In this document: positions 59,081 through 64,000 of the stretch, one piece after another
How positions within the stretch are numbered: position 1 is the first letter of the stretch
Layout of the letters: every line of letters begins with the position of its first letter
Assembly (NCBI GenBank): GCA_907163375.1
Contig: CAJQUW010016946.1
Location: 124,001-188,000, forward strand
Source: Prostheceraeus crozeri
Lineage: Eukaryota > Platyhelminthes > Polycladida > Euryleptidae
Reading direction: 5' to 3'
Length of the DNA stretch: 64,000 nucleotides
Notes under the pieces: model-generated
Seen by the model: only the letters and a program-made list of their open reading frames with translations
Databases searched by the model: none
What the model was told of the DNA's origin: nothing
Made by a program: the position numbers and the translations under genes

Positions 59081-60393
59081 CCTTTCTACCCGTATGAACA
59101 AAGGGTTTATATCACTAGCACATAAAGTGGGAATCACATTTGCTTTCATTTACCATGCTTCTCCTGTTAAGTTACATGCGTATACTAATTTTGATAATTC
59201 CAATGTGTCTTTTGAGTGTCTTAGAGGCTATTTGTTCATTGTAATTATCGCTAAAACTATTCTGATAATTCCACATATAAGCAGGTACATCTATGATTAA
59301 TGTAAGATATCTAAGGGACGTTCAACTCCAGAGCATGTAGTGGACTGGAGGCCACTGACTTTGGTAGATTTGAATAATGACAGTATTTTGTGCATATTTG
59401 GATAAAACCGTGAAACAAGTTATAAACAATTATCCAATACTCTTTCTTGTACGCGCATTCATACAGGGAATCTGTTGAAAGAAGATTCTGGACCCAGTCA
59501 AGAAGAGACTAAAGAATTACTAAACTCCCTCAAGAATCAGCAACTGTCAATAACAGCTGCAACGGCAACTGTCAGTGATTAAAATTGTTCACCTATGGCA
59601 CGTAGCATCAATGGCTTTTGGTGTGGATTCTGAACATTTTATACATGTTTCTTTTTTGTGCAATTACCAGGCTTATTGCAAATAGATTTGCTTACGAAAA
59701 TCGATTCATAGGTGTTTTTTGGAGAATTGTGGACTCATGGAAAATTTTTGATAATCTATTTCCTTTGCTCCAAGGAGTCATGGACTAAATGATAGCTGAT
59801 CAGTGATGATTTTACTTGCTACTACAGTCATTCCAGCAATATGTCCATGCCTTATTCATTGTTATACAAGTAAAAGACATGATTAAAATCTAAAGAAAAT
59901 CTACCGATGATGCAATCAGAAACGAACAAAATGCAAATTGAAATGTCAAAGATTAATAATAATTTGATTGGTTTAACAAATGAAAATGTTAGAAGTTAAG
60001 CAAGAATCGTTAAGCAGTGTTAAATATCCATTCCTTCGGAAGATCCTTTATCAAGATTTTGGTGGAAAAGTGTAACCAGTGTTGTCTTTCCAAGTGCGCC
60101 TCCTCGTGATGAGTGGTTGCCGATGTCAACATACTTTTATCGCTTCTTATACATCTGGTGATCATAGAGCATCATCTGTGCGGAGGCCATCAAACTATAA
60201 TTATAATCAAAACTCCGAGGAACAAATAAAATGTGATTATAATGTCAGTGATTCATGAAATGCGAAGATCATATTGAATAAAAAGCAAATCAAGCGGTGA
60301 TTGGTAACTTTCCACGATTTTAAAGTCCTACCATATTGGGAAATTCAGGAACAGTTGACAACGGAATTCGTATGAATTTCATCGGTGAATATG
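59081..60393. other. No recognisable gene
   Basis: Host DNA between element B and the palindrome; only short open frames. Confidence 0.5.
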
Positions 60394-61477
60394 GGTTAAT
60401 GATCATTTCCAAATGAGCCAAAAATGATCCAAAATCACAAAAGAGCCAAAAAAGCCACAGAATGAAGCCGATTGCCCAAAAAAGCCAAAATTAAGCTCAG
60501 CGCACCAGTCTACATCCACATTATCAGTTTCATTACCATGGCTATCGATGTCACTCCTCCACAGCAATTTAAATCCACAAAATCAGTCCACATTTCGATA
60601 CTCAAATCCAAAAAAGCCAAAATATTCTGCGCTACTGCACCGATTACCCAAAAAAGCCAAACTTAAGCTCAGCACACCAGTCTACATCCACACTATCGCT
60701 TTCATTACCATAGCTATCGATGCCACTCCTCCACAGCAATTCAAACAGGGTGAGATTTGGGAAAATTGTATGAATTTCCAAATTTATTTATTTACTCGAC
60801 CTTGTTAATTTTCGTGTCTTCGTTTCTGTCCTTCCGATTTGGGGACAGGAACAAGGAATGATGTCTTTAAAACTACTTGCTGCAGGATGTGAGTGGCCAT
60901 CAACTCTACTGTCTATGCATACAATTTGAAATTCTATGAAGTCAGCAATTTGGAGATTTTGGCTTTTCTACTTTCATATTTTCGGAGGGAGAACCCATAT
61001 GGGAAAACCGAAGTAGGAATAGGTTTGTTATCCTGTTCAAATACGTTCTTTATTTTTCATGTCATGGTTGATGGACGTTATAAAACGCATGTATGTCTCA
61101 CAGATTCGGATTATTTCAGATGCTCTGCTAAATACTGATATAAATGCTTATTCTTAGTCTACAGAGTTTGCAGGAAAAGTATGGATTGATGCCTTGCTGC
61201 TGAGCCTAATGTGGTGAGAAGAGAAAGCTTAGCTTTCATGTCATTTGTGGAAAAGCAATTCTACGATAGCCAGAAAATGATGTGAAATCAGTAGCAAATG
61301 CGTTGTGAATGCTGAGTAATAGGCTAACTGCTGTGTAGGCCCAGTAAGCTAATAAGCTAATAAAGAATCAAGTTGCCCACTCTAGTTCGTCACTAGCGAT
61401 CATAAACCATCCGAAGTAAAATCTACAAAAAGAGGTCCATTAAAAAGCAGTTTTCTTCCTCTAAACATTCTATAGAG

Positions 61478-62274
61478 CAGAGGTTCCCAAACTCCGAACC
61501 ACGGTCCGGATCCGGACCACGGCATTATCTTCACGGACTACAATGATCCCGAGATGTACACGCTACTCCTTGTAGTATATTTCGTTACTAATCAGGCTTA
61601 ATCTGTCCTTTTGAGTCATGAGTGACCACATTTGAACTATAAGACTTGTGAAGTATATTTCTGTGAAAGCAAAGACAGTGTGTCGTATCCTTACTTTCAT
61701 GACGAAATTATTTCTAGTATATGATAAATTATTTCTGTTTATCATATACTAGAAATAATTTTAGCGTATGTTTGTGCAGTATGACAAAAATTTACTTTCA
61801 TTGATATTGATCAACAAATATAACTGTTCAGGCAGCCGAAAGAAAGAAAGAGCATTATGCATGACAAGCGTAATGATATTTGATGAATTTTTAAAGCGAT
61901 TACTACAGAACATCGGTCTTTTACCAGACGTCACAAAAGTCGCGGTATTTGCATTTTGATTTGAAAATCACATACCACAGTTTCAACATTATGACTTGGA
62001 AAAGCACTGAAATGAGAGAAGCTATGAAATATTCTTCAAAAAAATTTCATCATGAAAGTAAGGATGCGACACACTGTCTTTGCTTTCACAGAAATATACT
62101 TCACAAGTCTTATAGTTCAAATGTGGTCACTCATAACTCAAAAGGACAGATTAAGCCTGATTAGTAACGAAATATACTACAAGGAGTAGCGTGTACATCT
62201 CGGGATCATTGTAGTCCGTGAAGATAATGCCGTGGTCCGGATCCGGACCGTGGTTCGGAGTTTGGGAACCTCTG
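61478..62274. mobile_element. hAT-like ends at the palindrome centre
   Basis: CAGAGGTTCCCAAACTC at 61478 and GAGTTTGGGAACCTCTG ending 62274 are typical hAT inverted ends. The eight flanking bases are CTATAGAG (left) and CTCTATAG (right): reverse complements rather than a direct repeat, because the arms are mirrored. Confidence 0.65.
61706..61760. repeat. Perfect 23-bp hairpin in the palindrome spacer
   Basis: Arms 61706-61728 and 61738-61760 (TTTCTAGTATATGAT / ATCATATACTAGAAA core) with a 9-nt loop. Not symmetric with the large palindrome. Confidence 0.9.
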
Positions 62275-63684
62275 CTCTATAGAATGTTTAGAGGAAGAAA
62301 ACTGCTTTTTAATGGACCTCTTTTTGTAGATTTTACTTCGGATGGTTTATGATCGCTAGTGACGAACTAGAGTGGGCAACTTGATTCTTTATTAGCTTAT
62401 TAGCTTACTGGGCCTACACAGCAGTTAGCCTATTACTCAGCATTCACAACGCATTTGCTACTGATTTCACATCATTTTCTGGCTATCGTAGAATTGCTTT
62501 TCCACAAATGACATGAAAGCTAAGCTTTCTCTTCTCACCACATTAGGCTCAGCAGCAAGGCATCAATCCATACTTTTCCTGCAAACTCTGTAGACTAAGA
62601 ATAAGCATTTATATCAGTATTTATCAGAGCATCTGAAATAATCCGAATCTGTGAGACATACATGCGTTTTATAACGTCCATCAACCATGACATGAAAAAT
62701 AAAGAACGTATTTGAACAGGATAACAAACCTATTCCTACTTCGGTTTTCCCATATGGGTTCTCCCTCCGAAAATATGAAAGTAGAAAAGCCAAAATCTCC
62801 AAATTGCTGACTTCATAGAATTTCAAATTGTATGCATAGACAGTAGAGTTGATGGCCACTCACATCCTGCAGCAAGTAGTTTTAAAGACATCATTCCTTG
62901 TTCCTGTCCCCAAATCGGAAGGACAGAAACGAAGACACGAAAATTAACAAGGTCGAGTAAATAAATAAATTTGGAAATTCATACAATTTTCCCAAATCTC
63001 ACCCTGTTTGAATTGCTGTGGAGGAGTGGCATCGATAGCTATGATAATGAAGGCGATAGTGTGGATGTAGACTGGTGTGCTGAGCTTAAGTTTGGCTTTT
63101 TTGGGTAATCGGTGCAGTAGCGCAGAATATTTTGGCTTTTTTGGATTTGAGTATCGAAATGTGGACTGATTTTGTGGATTTAAATTGCTGTGGAGGAGTG
63201 ACATCGATAGCCATGGTAATGAAACTGATAATGTGGATGTAGACTGGTGCGCTGAGCTTAATTTTGGCTTTTTTGGGCAATCGGCTTCATTCTGTGGCTT
63301 TTTTGGCTCTTTTGTGATTTTGGCTTTTTTGGATCATTTTTGGCTCATTTGGAAATGATCATTAACCTGAATATGAACATATTCGCGAATCACTGATAAA
63401 AATAGCCATCAATATTCGTTTAATGAAAGTTGAGTAATTCAAGGCCGGAAGTAAATCACACATGTCATCTCGATTCATTGCTTTTGAATTCTCGAATAAA
63501 GTCCACCAGTGGTCCAAATTATTATACAGGAGGAGGTTTTTGATAAGACAGTGGGAAAATGAATGAACCTAGAATTCACAATTCATTTAAAATTGACCAT
63601 TCATGACATGCTGGTACGTGTACATGTACACTGCACAGGTTCTTCCGACAATTTCTCTGCAAGATTGGGCCTGGCGTATTAATT

Positions 63685-64000
63685 AGTATGTAAGTAATAA
63701 GGAATCCTCCCAACTGCGCACAGCGCCCCCCCCCCTCTGGAGCGCGAGTTGGGTTGTTGTGGCTCTGGGTCGACCGGCCGGGTGTGTCGTGGTCGACCGT
63801 CCTGGTTGGTCTTGGGCGGCGGTCAATGTTTTTGGTGTGCAGGATTGGTTGTAGAGTTGTTTTGTGTTTAGATTTGGTTTCCTGATGAAATTGTGCGTCG
63901 ACATGTTGTGTTTCTTGGGTGTAGGTGTGGTTTAGGTGTGTTTTTGAGTGTTTTTGAGTGAGAAAATGGCTGTAGTGGCAAAACGAAGCCTCGTACGTGA
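63685..64000. mobile_element. Left end of a third Maverick-type element (truncated by window)
   Basis: Begins AGTATGTAAGTAATAAGG, similar to AGTAGTAAGTAAAA of element A. Continues with a GC-rich region holding CCCCCCCCCCCTCTGG (63726-63741) and GACCGGCCGGGTG, and at 63962-63992 a GAAAATGGCTGTAGTGG...CGAAGCCTCG stretch like element B's TIR (43087-43120). No coding seen in the visible 316 bp. Confidence 0.6.

Larger units (their letters stand above)
60394..63367. repeat. Large near-perfect palindrome, arms ~1.3 kb
   Basis: 60394-61713 and 62041-63367 are reverse complements differing at a handful of bases, around a ~330-bp spacer. Outer arms carry AAAAAGCCAAA-type simple repeats; the inner arms carry hAT-like ends. 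The mirrored open frames are copies of each other, not genes. Confidence 0.92.

Noticed and set aside
60472-63280. Lys-rich frames mirrored in the palindrome
   Set aside because: Created by AAAAAGCCAAA simple repeats and the inverted duplication.
1-64000. CRISPR arrays, rRNA genes, bacterial operons
   Set aside because: None seen; tandem repeats lack regular spacer structure, and overlapping gene junctions belong to a eukaryotic element with introns and AATAAA signals.

Overview
The window is AT-rich animal nuclear DNA, most likely from an invertebrate. Evidence is the CR1-like and other LINE fragments, hAT-like ends, several miniature inverted-repeat elements, tRNA-derived repeats and short spliceosomal introns. 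There are no rRNA genes, CRISPR arrays or bacterial operons, and I recognise no intact host gene. The species cannot be named from sequence alone.

The content is dominated by virus-like self-synthesising DNA transposons of the Polinton/Maverick (adintovirus-like) class. Element A (8323-30698, 22.4 kb) is bounded by ~0.78-kb terminal inverted repeats (TIRs) and a perfect 6-bp target-site duplication, GTAGAG. It carries nearly the whole core set: protein-primed DNA polymerase B (minus strand, right half), chromodomain integrase, packaging ATPase, double-jelly-roll-type capsid protein, adenain-like protease, a pVI-like protein, a basic core-like protein, two paralogous WEVG-motif virion proteins and a DEDDh exonuclease. 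It also carries RING proteins and a minus-strand transcription cassette with a TATA-binding-protein (TBP) homologue overlapping a PC4-like gene. Element B (42023-59074, 17.1 kb; 2.2-2.3-kb TIRs; target-site duplication TCTGTT) is a syntenic relative. It lacks polB and TBP. Most of its genes are broken, but its capsid and protease frames are intact, and it carries its own UBA-RING gene and a small membrane glycoprotein. A third element of the class appears to begin at about 63685 and runs off the window.

Region by region: 1-8.3 kb holds LINE debris, a foldback element and a near full-length CR1-like LINE on the minus strand. 8.3-30.7 kb is element A. 30.7-42.0 kb has no recognisable gene, only small inverted-repeat elements, tRNA-like sequences and a hAT-like remnant. 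42.0-59.1 kb is element B. 59.1-63.7 kb holds a ~3-kb near-perfect palindrome built around hAT-like ends. 63.7-64 kb is the start of the third element.

How the genes fit together (partly inference): terminal, probably early, genes have TATA and often CCAAT boxes; two of them (9.4 kb and polB) have a first coding exon consisting of the start codon alone. Virion genes form a packed, partly overlapping plus-strand block. Several are preceded by a recurrent ATGCAAA-type motif instead of a TATA box. Some minus-strand right-end genes are followed 33-56 nt after their stop by a histone-type 3' stem-loop rather than AATAAA. The element-encoded TBP and PC4-like proteins could direct its own transcription. 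Element A shows three in-frame TAA codons (polB, integrase N-terminus, one small gene), so it is recently inactivated or depends on readthrough.
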